In this document: piece by piece, positions 1 to 11,529 of the stretch | How the letters are laid out: each line of letters starts with the position of its first letter | Position numbering within the stretch: position 1 is the first letter of the stretch | DNA from: Porites lobata | Lineage: Eukaryota > Cnidaria > Anthozoa > Scleractinia > Poritidae | Direction: 5' to 3' | NCBI GenBank assembly: GCA_942486035.1 | Contig: CALNXK010000031.1 | Span: 3,676,001-3,740,000, forward strand | DNA: 64,000 nt | Program-made: the position numbers and the translations under genes | The notes under the pieces: model-generated | Told to the model about the DNA's origin: nothing | The model's database searches: none | Seen by the model: the letters and a program-made list of their open reading frames with translations, nothing else

Positions 1-201
1 AAGCAAAGAGTAGTTTTGGCTGCCATGTTGGGGGGCAAGAGTATGCCCTCAAACATGGCGGCCAGTGCAAATCATACTACTTTGTCGAAAAATCAAAGTG
101 CCATAAAATATCTGCTCTGTCAATTTTAGCATGAACAAGATTCCAACTCATTTTTTAAAGGAAGCATTGGTCACGTGACCTCTCAGTGCAAGTGGCCTAT
201 T
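1..201. mobile_element. Right part of a TIR element (same family as 13638-14201)
   Basis: Almost the whole stretch is repeated at about 13950-14201, including a motif with mirrored CCCTC arms (GGGCAAGAGTATGCCCTC) and the terminal GGTCACGTGACCTC...GGCCTATT. The full copy shows that this end is a terminal inverted repeat, so the window opens inside a non-autonomous DNA element whose left end lies outside. It has no coding capacity. Confidence 0.7.
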
Positions 202-2610
202 CAGGCTACTGCCTGATTCGCATTATCATTAAACATAATACCAAGTTGCGTTAACATTTTTTATTTATTTAACTGTTTCTGAATTTATTTGCTGCTAGTT
301 TCTTTCTTTCTTCTTCAAAAACTCTTACTTTCCCGGGAAAAAAAAATGCCTGAGGCAATTGCCTCGGTTTGCCTCATACTGGCTACGGCCCTGAAAGCAA
401 ACTCTCCAGGTTAATAGTAGGACCTTCACTTCTTTTTCATGAGAAAACACTTGTCTTCCACTTATAAGGTTTAATAAAGCTTAGAAATATATTATATTAT
501 CTTTTGAAATACTGACCTTTTTAGGATGAAACAACCTTTAAGTTTTTGTACTATACTGGCTTTTTTTAGCGATATGGATAGGGAATACTGTAAATCACGT
601 CTAAAATAAACATCAGCTCTGTTCCCAAAGAAAAATAGAGGCTGATTATTGAAAAAAATTCAGTAATATCCAGGGTGTTTGTTTAGCCTGAGGCAAGTGG
701 ATAAGGAGTTGAAAAAATATGACTGTCTGGTCACATTATCATGTTCTTGAAAATGCCATACCTCAAACAAGTACAAGACAAGGACAAATAACACAAGACG
801 ACAACAACAAGTGCTTACCTCGAAGGTTCAGGTGTGGCTTTAAAGGGTCGCCATGGCCGTAAGACAACAAACCAAGGGAAAACATAAACCGAAAATTAAA
901 GTAGCACTAAAAACTTCGAGAAAGAACATTATGTGGGCAAACCAACCCCACATTTTGACTGGTTTGCGCTACCTTTTCGCAATCTTTTCGCCACAAATTT
1001 CCACTATGATGGAACCATCCAAGTGTTCAGGTCACACCTTGGATATCGCCGCCTAGAAACCGTGCGAGAGAAGATCAATAAAAGAAATTTTGGCACGTTT
1101 CCAAACAAGGAATCAAGCGTATGCTAGAAACTATTTTTTTTTCTGCAGCCACAGATTAGCGCAATTCAGAACTAACATGTAATTCATACTTTCAACCAGC
1201 CGCATAATTTAGGAATAACAGTACTTTTTTTTCTCGCGTCTAGCGGATTTTGAGAAGCGAGCTCGACAATTTGTGTAATTGTTGTCGTCTTTCGCCACAT
1301 GCAAATTTAAGGGTTTTGGCTGTTTAACTGTTTAACTTTCCAAAACAAAAGCCAGTTTTGGGCATATGTTTCCGCAAAAGTTCTTCTCCTTCTCAATTAA
1401 ATGGGTAGTTTCTGAGTTTTCTCCTCAACTGTTTCCGCCTGTCCCTTCTCCCTTCCCCTTCGCCAAAGTTTGATAACAACTAGAATCATGGACATTTAAC
1501 CAACCGTCAAGGAAGCCATTTTCATATTCCCAAAAAGCAAAATAAGAAGACAAATGAATAACTTTGGCAAAAAAATACAGATATAGATATGTGATTAGCA
1601 GCAGATAAACCGAAGACTTCATCTACTATAAAAGTGCTCGATGGTAAACCAGAGCTGTCTAATAACATCTTGACAAGTCACGTTAGTGGGCATTGTTCCC
1701 TGTTTTCATAGCGGAGCTCCACGCCTTGGCGGAGCCCCAAAGCTAAGGAAATGTGGTAATCTACCCATCCGAGAAAATTTGGTAATCACGTGACCGTACA
1801 CCGACCGACCGCCCGCCCGACCGTCCGTCCGCACCACAGGCATACCAATGTAAAATTACTTAATCAACAGGCATGGCAACTCAAATACAACTCAAGCTTT
1901 TATTTGGAAGGAAATCATATGGCCGCCCGGACTTTTAGAAAGAAAAAACAACAAAGTCGTGTCCTTTTCGGTGTTATTTTTTATGCTTACACTAACGTGG
2001 ACAACAGAGAAAGAGCTTGAGCGAGTTATTGAAAACAAAGCAGACGAATTTCGTAGGACAAAAACATGGAAATTCAGAGAAAATAAGAAATGCTAGCGGC
2101 CAGCAAGTTGAAAATGAGCGGCAGTGAAAAATAAAAGCACGGAACATGAACACAGGAAAAAAAATATTGGGTAAGCACATACGACAATTTCTCCATAAAA
2201 AGGGCGTGTAACTAGGAAATTTTACGGTTCAGTCGTACAAAACAGCGTTGTAGTCGTGCAAAACAACGGCAAGGGAAAGACAAAAGAGCGTGCTGCACGT
2301 GCAATTTGTTTATTTGCTAATTAGATCTGTTAGTCTTGAAGCCATTTTCGTTGTCGTCCCCGTTTAGCATTACACGATTTAATTTTACACGTATTATAAA
2401 CCAGAGCTTCGCTTTTAGCCCTGGCTAAATCTATATATAATTTGTATATCATGGAATGTAAATAATTTAACCGTTATTGTGGTCAGTTGCCTAATGATTG
2501 CTTCGTAAGAAGCATGAAACTCAAAGTTGCAAATAAATGTGTTTGAATTAGTCCGACTCCAGAAATCTAAATAATTATTTATAGATAGAGATATATAAAG
2601 AACAACACAC
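202..2610. other. Non-coding stretch, no gene recognised
   Basis: Only short chance open frames are seen. Around 345-395 there is a self-complementary GCCTGAGGCAATTGCCTC motif followed by TGGCTACGGCCCTGA, which looks like a transposon end. Around 1797-1832 there is a short C+G-rich run built on CCGACCG/CCGTCCG units beside a CACGTGACC motif. If the gene whose first exons lie at 2611-3531 continues, its later exons would lie here or beyond the left edge. I could not identify one. Confidence 0.5.
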
Positions 2611-3531
2611 CTGTTTGCCAAAACCCTCCGCTGGTTTCAGTCGATACTGTGTAAGCAAATCCCCAGAATCAACACCATCTCCTTGTACAACTTGTTCCAG
2701 TTGGAATTCACAGTTCTCCGGCAGGTTGGAGCCATCGATGTAGACACAGAATTTGGTGAATCCCTCCCTGAGCCTAGCTGCAGCCTAGAAAAATGTTTTA
2801 ACTGCCATCATATCCATTTATTGCGAAATAGCTATTAGCCACTAGCCAATTTCTGAGGAAATCGAAAATCGAAAAACACTCGTCAAAAAAACAATTTTTT
2901 TATTATTTTGCCAGTCACATTCCTTTTAGTGACCTAATTTAAGAAAAAATAGTTTTGAGTTCAACCGATTCATTTTAAAGGAGAAATTAGAAAAAGTTTG
3001 AAAAACCGATTTTATGCCTGTTATTCACACAAAACAAGGCAGGATGCAATGGCAACTTCGAAAGAAGGATGAACGCGTAACAAACATTCCCTGATATTGA
3101 AACTTTATCGAATTATTACTTTGTTCTTACTCTTTAAAATCCTAAAAGAAAATTTGAAAAACGATATTTCATATTTTTATAATCGACAAGTCTAAAGGAG
3201 TCATATTTGTGACGTTGGAAATGCTAGAAAATGAAGGCCTCTGGTATACGCGGCTTGATCATAAAATCAAAATAAAAAGGTACCTTGGCTATTTTACTAA
3301 ATTACTGGAAAGTTTTAGCTGTGGAAATCAAATACCATCCTGAAACCAAAGCAAGTGGTGAGAGCAATTAAATAGGGAAAATGTATGCAAATTAGACGGC
3401 TTGTGGACGGTTGTCAAACTAAAAGAAAAGGTTTACATGAAAGGATTACTCACCATTGCTTGAGACACGTTTTCACTGTGAGAAACGTTATTTCCGACTT
3501 CAACTGCGTCGTTCTCAGTCACAAAATCCAT
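2611..3531 (-). CDS. 5' part of an unrecognised gene, two exons
   Basis: Exon 1 is 3531-3454 (26 codons, starts MDFVTENDAVEVGNN) and ends at a consensus donor GTGAGT. Exon 2 is 2784-2611 (58 codons), opens after a TTTTTCTAG acceptor and ends at GTGTGT. Both junctions are phase 0, so they join without a frame break into an 84-residue N-terminus. Exon 2 contains FTKFCVYIDGSNLPENCEF, and residues DGSN vaguely recall the NYN nuclease motif, but the rest does not follow that fold and I do not assign a function. The ATG has a fair context (AACTATGG). Exon 1, its upstream region and most of intron 1 are mirrored at 6467-8810; exon 2 lies just outside the mirrored part. Downstream exons were not found, so the gene either runs off the left edge or is itself truncated. 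Confidence 0.55.
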
Positions 3532-3982
3532 AGTTTTAAGCCAAAAGACAAACGTTTGTTCAGCAATGAACGCAATCCGTGAATCGAAATCAAGTCACAA
3601 CACGTCACGGCGGTCCTTGGTAACAAGAGTCACAAGAGTTTGCTTCAGTCGCGAGACAAAAGGAATGAAAATTCATCGCAAACTAGTGACCTTGATTTCT
3701 CAAACCTTTCATCACTTCAGTCGTTCATCAGCTGATAATAAACGGCGCATAAGATCGTATGGCCATTTATAGCGTGTGAACACAGGTAACCCAGGCTCTG
3801 TGATAGTACCACAGTACGGTTCCAGTAAAATTACAAAGTTTGTATGGGGTAACAACACGATCCTAAAATTTCTAGGAAATCAGACTAAATAAAGATCAAT
3901 AAAACTTACTCTGCAGTTAGTTGTTGCTGTCCTTAATGCTCTAACAAAGTTTCGTGATAATTTGTTCAAATTCACTCTATAT
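2848..3982 (-). repeat. Arm A of a large inverted duplication
   Basis: Reading the minus strand, this arm matches 6467-8810 on the plus strand over upstream sequence, first exon and most of intron 1. Matching blocks include the end near 3982 (ATATAGAGTGAATTTGAACA), the exon, the poly-pyrimidine stretch around 3000-3030 and the block ending near 2850 (TTTCCTCAGAAA). It carries no insertions relative to arm B and so represents the empty-site state. Confidence 0.85.
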
Positions 3983-4196
3983 ACAATAATAATATACAAG
4001 GTAGGAGACAGGAGATGCCATTTTCGCCGCCGTGCTCCCTTTCAACACAACTTTTTCCACGAAATTCGATTTTCAACGGAAAATAAACATGCCAGGATCG
4101 TAGAAATAGGATAGCAGCAGATATAGAAATCAATGAAGCTTTCGCAGATAGAGAAACGAATCCCATGCACAGACTTTGACAAACTCGAAGGATATA

Positions 4197-4590
4197 ATCC
4201 AAAAAGACCGAGAACATGCTCGCCGAAGGAGCCGGGCCAGATAAACGCGCGGCCAAGAAAATGAGGCCTGGGCACTGTACAAAAAAAATCCATCCCGGGA
4301 GTCCTGAGGTGACCTTTCTGGGGACCGATACATCATTTGCCCAAAGCCATCCTCCCCTGCTGGAAAAATACTTGATAGAATGCAATTGTTCTTCCCAGCC
4401 GTTCCACCCAGCCTGTTATAAAGACATTATGTCCCTCTCGAACTATATTCAGCACCTGGCGCTGGTCCTGAGAAAGTCTATCAAACATCAGTAGGGCCAG
4501 GAGCCGAGAAGTAATCGGCTCCTGATAGGGCAGGGTTATAAGTTATCTGGCCCGGCAACTTCGGCGACCATGTTCTCGGTCTTTTTGGAT
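4197..4590. mobile_element. MITE-like element with about 50-bp terminal inverted repeats
   Basis: The left end ATCCAAAAAGACCGAGAACA... and the right end ...GTTCTCGGTCTTTTTGGAT are reverse complements over roughly 50 bp with few mismatches, extending through CTCGCCGAAGGAGCCGGGCCAGATAA. The interior has no conserved frame. The open frames on both strands here follow from the inverted repeat and are not genes. Confidence 0.75.
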
Positions 4591-5730
4591 CTGATTGGTC
4601 AAAAACCTATGGTTTATTATACCGGTAAACCCATAGAAAAAAGCACCCGGAGCACGAGCCATATACAAAACGGGCCATTGATCTGCAAACAACGAATTAA
4701 AAATAGAAAAAGTTACTTAGCCAGCCCTTCTTAATATAAAAAAGTGTTGGTTTCCACATTTTATTACAGAGCACTACAATTTGCTGCTGCCATAGCTTTA
4801 AAAGTTATAAAGTACAAAGCTGGAAAGCAGTTTACATTTCACGACGATGCCAAATCGCAGAGAAAGACAACAACTGTGTGAATTTCTGGTGTAGAGAGTC
4901 TTTAGGAAAGCTTAACAATGTGCCAACCAGCAACAAAACGGATCGTTTTAGCATTCTTGATTTATTTTATGTCAAAATTAAATTCCTGAATGAAAGAAAT
5001 TGTTCCGAAAAGAGATATCTGACCAAGTTATGGTACAAAATCGGCCACTGCAGATTGTAAACAAGCTGTAAACGATGATGAAAGTTGTCAGAGTTTCGCG
5101 CTGCTTTTTTCCAACATTTGCACAAATTATTCGGTAATATCGATGCCATAACCTACTTAAAACCACCTGACTTTACAAACCGACAAATATTAACGCTAAT
5201 ACGTGATTACGGGAAAGAAACCTTTTTCCAAATTTAGAGGTACCACTGACATATTTCCATCGGTCGCTCTACATACGTACGTTACATGCGACAACTTCGC
5301 AAATGCAGCTACGTCGTTACCGCAACATTTCTTGATCATGATAAAGTCCAGAAAACAGATCTTAAACCACTGCAGCCAGTTTGGTCAGTAACTGGGGCAC
5401 GAAATGTTTACGGATCGACTCAACAAAATACAGCTGCGTACAGTTTGATGTTCAATTTTCTACTTCTGTAGTAAACAAACTTCATTGTACCTTCGCATGA
5501 ATATGTGTTGACTTCTCCTGAAGTTATCATGTAATGAGTGGAAAAACTCGTGCTTTGAAGTGTTGCTGTTTGTCGTTTGACTGAACCGAGTTTTGAGAAA
5601 GTTCGGCGCTTTTAAATCGTGAGTCATGATTGGCTTATGGTGACTTTAGAGAGAAGACATGGCTTGATCACGGTACTAAAACCACATTTTTTACCTAAAA
5701 GGCTCCGTTTTACTAAAAGTTATTTTATAA

Positions 5731-5917
5731 AAGCAATAGACCACACTTTCTATGGGTTTACCGGCGTGATAACTCACTTGGGATGTTGGGAGAACACTCG
5801 AAAAGCTTGTAAATCACGAGCCGAAGGCGACTGATTTACAAGCTTTTCTCGTGTTCTCCCAACATCCCGCGTGGGTTATCACGCCGGTAAACCAATAGAA
5901 AGTGTGGTCTATTGCTT
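5731..5917. mobile_element. Near-perfect palindromic (foldback) MITE
   Basis: Arms of about 86 bp run from AAGCAATAGACCACACTTTC to its complement GAAAGTGTGGTCTATTGCTT, with a short GC-rich loop around 5820. The arms include GGTTTACCGGCGTGATAA and its mirror. A related fragment (TTATACCGGTAAACCCATAG) occurs near 4617-4636. It is non-coding. Confidence 0.85.
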
Positions 5918-6811
5918 AAGTGGTTTACTGTAGCTGACTTTTTGTATGTTCGAAGCTATGTTTACCACTACGAAACGAGGTCGCTTTGTCTCTTTTTTTT
6001 TGATTTCGGGATTTTCTCGCAAGACCAATTTTGCCTATAAATAGAAGTTAATTTATGGAGAAAAGAGGAAGGCAAATATTTTCGAAAATTGTACGTGCCA
6101 GCAAGTTAACAAGGCAAAGAACTTTGGAGATAAACAACGCTCACCTTGATCGTAGCCTCTGTTGACAGCATTTGCAAGAAGCGACAAAGAAAAATTTTTC
6201 ATTCACGGTGAGTTGACAGAAACAAATATAGCTCTACGTTTCTTCTCAGAATTGGGTAGTAATTTAAATTTTCGGCGTCTTCTTTAAACCGTTGATGCTA
6301 AACCTTACAAAACTCGATACAAACAGATTAAAACTATCATTTGCCATGTTTGAAGATACTGTAAAGATCTAACTTTTGCGCATCCACTGTTTATGGCTTC
6401 GTGTTCACTGTTCGTCTCGGGGATTATTGAACAATATTAACTTCGCCTTCGGCGAATAATTGTTAAATATAGAGTGAATTTGAACAAAACATCACCAAAC
6501 TTTGTTGGAGCATTAAGGACAACAACAACTAACTCCAGAGTAAGTTTTATTGATCTTTACTCAGTATTTCCTAGAAATTTTAGGATCTTGTTGTTACCCC
6601 ATACAAACACTGTAATTTTACTGGAACCGTACTGTGGTACTACACAGAGCCTGGGTTACCTGTGGTGTGAATAGAAAATCGGTCACACTCTTAAGTCACG
6701 TTAGCATACTGTCAAGAATTTTAATACGATTTTCACGTTTGCTTTCAGCAAGAAATAGACTAATCGGAATAGAAACAGGCTTGTTTTATTTGATATTTTT
6801 AATTTCTTTTG

Positions 6812-6928
6812 TAGCCTGCAGAACTTGTTCTCCATATATCGCGCGTGTCTCGCGCTCCAAGTCCGCTTCGCAGTGCTGGCGTGAAAAGCGCAAAAAAAAA
6901 AAAAAATTGGCCCCTGTTCTGCAGTCTA
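6812..6928. mobile_element. Short TIR element in arm B
   Basis: The ends TAGCCTGCAGAAC and GTTCTGCAGTCTA are near-complementary, and the stretch is absent from arm A. It contains a poly-A run of 15 (6892-6906) between CG-containing segments. It is non-coding. Confidence 0.55.
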
Positions 6929-7092
6929 TTTCTTTTATAGACACCTAATAGTTATTGACAGGCTGTGAAACAAGTGTATTTTTTATTTAAGTGCTACTAA
7001 AGGACCGCAGTGACGTGTGACTTGATTTCAAATCATGGCCGGATTGCTCCGACGTAGTTGCTGAGCAAAGGTTTGTCGTTTGGCTTAAAATT

Positions 7093-7170
7093 ATGGTTTT
7101 TGTGAATCAAAACGACGCAACTGAAGTTGGAAATAACTTTCCTCACAGTAAAAACGTGTTAGAATCAATG
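7093..7170 (+). pseudogene. Mirrored copy of exon 1 of the gene at 2611-3531
   Basis: It has the same length (26 codons), the same start context and the same donor (GTGAGT at 7171) as the exon at 3531-3454. Its predicted product (MVFVNQNDATEVGNNF...) differs at about ten positions. The frame is intact, yet no second exon was found downstream before homology ends. This is best read as an orphan first exon. A divergently transcribed paralogue with a distant second exon is possible but unsupported. Confidence 0.6.
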
Positions 7171-7524
7171 GTGAGTAATCTTTTCATGTAAAACTTTTCT
7201 TTTATTTTGACAAACATCCGTGAGCCGTCTAATTTGCATTAATTTTCTATATTCAATTGTTCTCACCGCTTCTTTTGGTGTCATGATGGTATTTGGTTTC
7301 CACAGCTAAAACTTTCCAGACTTTTCCAGTAAGTTAGAGTAATAGCCAAGGTACCATTTTACATTGATCTTATTACAAAGTGGCATATACTATAGGCCTT
7401 TTGTAATAGTCAAAGTTGGCCTTCACTTTCTACCATGTCCAACGTCACAAATATGACCTCCTCAAACTTGTCGATTAAAATAAAAATACCAAACATTGTT
7501 TTTCAAATTTTCTTTTAGATTTTA

Positions 7525-7693
7525 CAGCAAGGAGGCCAAAAGTGTGACCTCCTTTAATTAATTCACATTCTTTTATGCAGACATTAACCAATCAGAAGTC
7601 AAGGACAGTGTCCAGCTGGCTTCTGATTGGATTAAATCTGTACGAAAGAATGTGAATAAATCAAAAGCAGTCACACTTTTGGGCTCCTTGCTG
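7525..7693. mobile_element. 169-bp palindromic MITE with TA target duplication
   Basis: It starts CAGCAAGGAGGCCAAAAGTG and ends with the near-complement, and the whole unit is close to a palindrome. It is flanked by TA at 7523-7524 and 7694-7695. The homologous site in arm A reads GATTTTAAAGAG with a single TA, which is the expected empty site. CAG ends plus TA duplication fit Tc1/mariner-type mobilisation (family inference). Confidence 0.85.
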
Positions 7694-7857
7694 TAAAGAG
7701 TAAGAACGAAATAATAATTCGATGAAGTTTCAATATCAGGGAATGTTTCTTATGCATTCACCCTTCTATTGCAGTTGCCATTGCATCCTTCCTTGTTTTG
7801 TGCGAAAACTGACAGGCATAAAATCGATTTTTCAAACTTTTTCTAATTTCTCCTTTG

Positions 7858-8686
7858 CAGCGGTTACCACTAACATGCGCCCTCGAAGCGGGTTTTTTCT
7901 CTCAGTTGAAACCTGAGTTTTCGTGGACATCAATCAACTGTTTCCACAGTTTTCTCACGCGCTCTGACAGAGCAAGGTTCGCTCATAGCTGAATGAAGGG
8001 CGAAGACTTTCAAGACTTCCAAGAATAATTTCGATTGACGACAGCGTTTTTAATTATTTCATTAAGATGAAGGATTACATTGTTAAAACAACGAGGTCTC
8101 TGCGAGCTGGGGGTAATATTCGAAACACTCTCTGAAGTTTACGTAAAGGTTTTCAGGTTGTTTATTTATTTGATTGTCTGAAAAACACGGGAGTAGTGGA
8201 CGGATTACCAAGGGGTAGAAATTCAAGATATGACACCGACAAGGGAAAAAAGATTCCTCTGAATGGTGGCTGCTTTCGAAAATGAATAAGTTTTTAAAAC
8301 CTGCAGATCTACATTATCATTATTCTTCATGTTATCCAACAGAATCCACAACTAGCAAGAACTCAGAAGAGACGATCTGCGAGCGTGTATTGAGAAAACT
8401 TATGTAGTTGTAACTTACAGTTTGTCAATAAGTCGATAATTTGAGTTTCCCCATGACAAACATTCAACAAATTCGTACTCCTCGTAATCTTGACATGAAG
8501 CGGTGTCAGATCCTGTAGCAAAACATTGCAAAACGGCTTAAACGCCGACATGTTCCTCTGAGTGCTCAAGAAACAAGGAAAGAATCTTCTCTTAGACAAC
8601 GCGTAAAAAGCATTGTAACGGTTGATTGACGTCCACCAAATCAAAGAGAAAAACGCTTTGAGGACGTGTGTTAGTGGTAACCGCTG
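7858..8686. mobile_element. 829-bp non-autonomous TIR transposon, TA target
   Basis: The left end CAGCGGTTACCACTAACA and the right end TGTTAGTGGTAACCGCTG are perfect 18-bp inverted repeats that continue imperfectly for about 40 bp (CCTCGAAGCG...TTTTTCTCT). The right flank is TA (8687-8688) and the left flank is TG (7856-7857). Arm A shows CTCCTTTAAAATG at this point, so the TG is most simply a decayed TA duplication. The 119-codon open frame on its minus strand (8363-8722) runs across the right end and is not a transposase by eye. Confidence 0.85.
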
Positions 8687-8810
8687 TAAAATGTCTCGTT
8701 TGAACTCAAAACTATTTTTCAATTAGGTCACTAAAAGGGATGTTTTGGGAAAATAATAAAAATTAGATTTTTTGACGAGTGTCTTACGATTCTCGGTTTC
8801 CTCAGAAAAA

Positions 8811-10768
8811 GGCTTATAAAAGGATTTTCATGAAATTTCACCCTTTTTTCTGCGACTAAACATAAATCATAATTATCGCGGTAAAACGGGGCGTTAACAG
8901 AAGGAAAGATGCGGTGACGATTTGTTCTGGCACCGAACTGTACCTTTCTTTGCAAGATCATCTTATCAAATAATCAACATCTTCTAAGCACAAAAGTGTC
9001 ATTTTCAGAGAAAACCAGGCAGGGCCTACGGGTCGAGGTTGGCCGCCTCTTTTCAAATAGGTCATTTCCGATATGTTTGGGCGCGCGAGACTGGAACCTA
9101 ATTTGGACGCGAAAGCGAGGCTTGGGGGAATAAAATGAACTTACAGCTGCTGAAGAGCAAAACAACTTGGCTTAGGTTTCTTCGCGTTGCAAGATGAACG
9201 AGTTTAAAAGTAACCGTGTGCCGTGCTTGAAATAGTATCTAAAAAAATAGAGGTATTCAGGTATCTCACCACGGATGAAATGAACGTAAAGCTGAATTGG
9301 TAGAGCTCGCTGAAAACGTTTTTCAGATGAAAATGTAACCTGAGATCAGGCCCAATTTTAGAGGTTCTCATACATTCTTTCTTACGGCTACCGCTAAACG
9401 TTGGGCCTGACACAAACTCTCACAAGTTTGTGCTCACTGCAGCCAGATTTTGGCCGCAACGCTCTGATTGGCTGTTGGAATCAGCGGAAGTTAAAAGCAC
9501 TTATTCCTCGCGTGGTTGTTTTTGCGAATGATCCGCCGTTGGCGGAGAGAAGGATCAATTTTGCTGTCTTTTTTTATTGTTTTATGGTCTTATGGTAGGA
9601 AAATATGCCTTAATATGTGCCATGGAAATTAAGAAAATTGAGATGGTTGATCATATCTTTTCAGGATTTCGAAAAAATATCGCGTCGCTGTTAAAGGAAC
9701 TTTTGTAGACATTATTATAAAAGCTAGTGGCGTTAGTCTTAAGGTAACAGACTATTTGTTTGCCTTCGCTTTTTGTAAAAAAACTGGTGCCCTCGCTCGT
9801 TAGCTATTGGCTGTTTTTGCGAGCTTTTTCAGGCCTGCAGTAAAACAACACTACTAAGGACAACTACAGAGTGTGTTTGTAATATTGTTTTTCGTTTTGT
9901 TTATAGGCCAGTTGAGCATGCAGTTTTAGTAGTGTAGTTTCGTCTTTCCAAATTGGCAGATAATATTTATCTCGATTGGTAAAAATATATTTTTTTAGAC
10001 GTTTGTTTCTCTAGTAAATTCGCCAATTGAAAGTGTACTCACAGGACTAAATTAAATGCACTTGAGAACTCATTTGGTTTGTTCTCAGATAATTTATATA
10101 TCCTTCTTCGGAAACATTCGCGATATATTTCTCCAAGATTTTATGTACTGAAAATCGGGGAAAACAGCCGAGAAAAATATAACGGCAACAGAAAAATAGA
10201 CATTTCAGTATTTTAAATTCGAGCGCGCCTAGCCAAAACTTAAAACTACAACATCGTGTCGCCGTCTTTTCGAAAACTTTTTACCTTCTACGCCAACAGA
10301 AATAACCTTCGAGATCTCCTTTAATCTCGCAAGAAGTGTTATGTGATTGTGCTGACAGTTTTATTCTTAGTTGAAATTATTAAAAGGTAAAAGCTATTTT
10401 TTAAGTCAGCGTGTCTGTAGTTTTCCCACGTATGAAAAATTTGCATACTAAAAAAACAAGCAACGGAAGTAATTTTGGTTGGCTGATTCAGCAAACGTCA
10501 ATCAATCAAATCAAAAAAGTCAGTCAAAGGGTAAAAATAAGTAGTTTGAAAAGACCAAGCAAACTTGGGGAAAACAAGATTCTTCAAGTTTGCGATAGGC
10601 TGTGAAATGAGAAATCTCTTACGGCATAAATACAATCGTCCTAACTTGACAACATCAACCAACAAAATTGATACAGTCAATTGTTTTGAAATAGTTATGT
10701 ATTGGTGTGGTAGCAGGTGTCTCTTCCAAGGTAGGGTGTGACCTTCCATGCTTTAAGTGTTTGTTACA
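8811..10768. other. No gene recognised; repeat fragment at 8985-9170
   Basis: Reading the minus strand from 9170 to 8985 gives a fragment (CCCAAGCCTCGCTTTCGCGT, ACATATCGGAAATG, CCTCGACCCG) shared in pieces with 14505-14945 and 23685-24025. The remainder up to 10768 shows only short frames and AT-rich sequence. Confidence 0.5.
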
Positions 10769-11167
10769 TTAAAGGGGCTGTGTCACGGCAGTCCAGTTCA
10801 TTTTGTTCAATTTTGCCAATTACTCGCCCTCAATCGCTATGGAACTTAAAGTAAGCAAAGAAATTACATGTAAATGACAAAATCAGAGATTCGAGACAAA
10901 CAAATCTGTCTCCTGAGCATTATTTTTGAAGTTGCAAACAGCACAGATCAACTTTGAAAAACTGTTAGGCTGAACAGTTTTCAAAAACCCCAATTTCAAT
11001 CCGTTTCGATCTTCTTCAGTTTTGCCCATCCGTGGCAGCTGTTGTATCTGTTGTGTTATTTTAACCTTCCTTTAATGTTTTAAGCGGTTATTTTTACGTT
11101 TCTCTTAATTTAACGGGCATTTTGTAATTGCCTAATTTAGCAGAATTTCGTGACACAGCTCCTTTAA
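10769..11167. mobile_element. 399-bp MITE, TTAA ends, copy A
   Basis: The ends TTAAAGGGGCTGTGTCACGG and CGTGACACAGCTCCTTTAA are inverted repeats. The complete element recurs in opposite orientation at 58973-59373. The TTAA at both ends could be a piggyBac-type target duplication (inference). There is no coding frame. Confidence 0.85.
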
Positions 11168-11529
11168 GAGGAAAGAGGGGATCTTGAGGTTCTCTTAACT
11201 TTCCATATTATTAGGTAATGTTTCATGTATTGTTAAACAGGGGTGGGCGTCAGGAAAGTTTTACAAAAAATAGGATTGCTCCCTCACCCCTCCTCTGTGT
11301 ATTTAATCATTAGCTTTGAATCTCACAAGTCATTGTGTTTCTGTGACAGTGATTTACTTGGACATTTATTTTTCTTTCATATATTGGATGCAAACTGTCG
11401 TCATATTGCTCCTGTTCTGTTTGATTTGGAACAAACTGCACGTGTAAATGAGTTAATAAAAGCCTTGTACCTCTAGTCAGTGTCAGTGTGTCAGGTGGGA
11501 AAAACCTAACACCAACGCCTGTCCTCTGC

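Larger units (their letters stand above)
3983..6466. other. Spacer between the two inverted arms, no gene seen
   Basis: About 2.5 kb separates the two divergent first-exon copies. It holds two palindromic elements (4197-4590 and 5731-5917), and otherwise only short open frames without coding character. Confidence 0.5.
6467..8810 (+). repeat. Arm B of the inverted duplication, expanded by three insertions
   Basis: This is the mirror of 2848-3982, in the same order but on the plus strand. It is about 1.2 kb longer than arm A. Nearly all of the excess is accounted for by elements at 6812-6928 (plus neighbouring unmatched sequence), 7525-7693 and 7858-8686. Homology stops just short of where exon 2 would be, so the copy holds promoter, exon 1 and intron sequence only. 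Confidence 0.85.

Noticed and set aside
2720..2784. NYN nuclease motif (YIDGSN) in exon 2 of the left-hand gene
   Set aside because: Only four residues agree. The following sequence lacks the alternating strands and aspartates of that fold.
3972..4494. Overlapping frames of 137, 83, 68 and 92 codons on both strands
   Set aside because: They fall over a palindromic element (4197-4590), where open frames on both strands are expected, and have no motif.
8363..8722. 119-codon minus-strand frame
   Set aside because: It crosses the right end of the 829-bp element and has no transposase motif.
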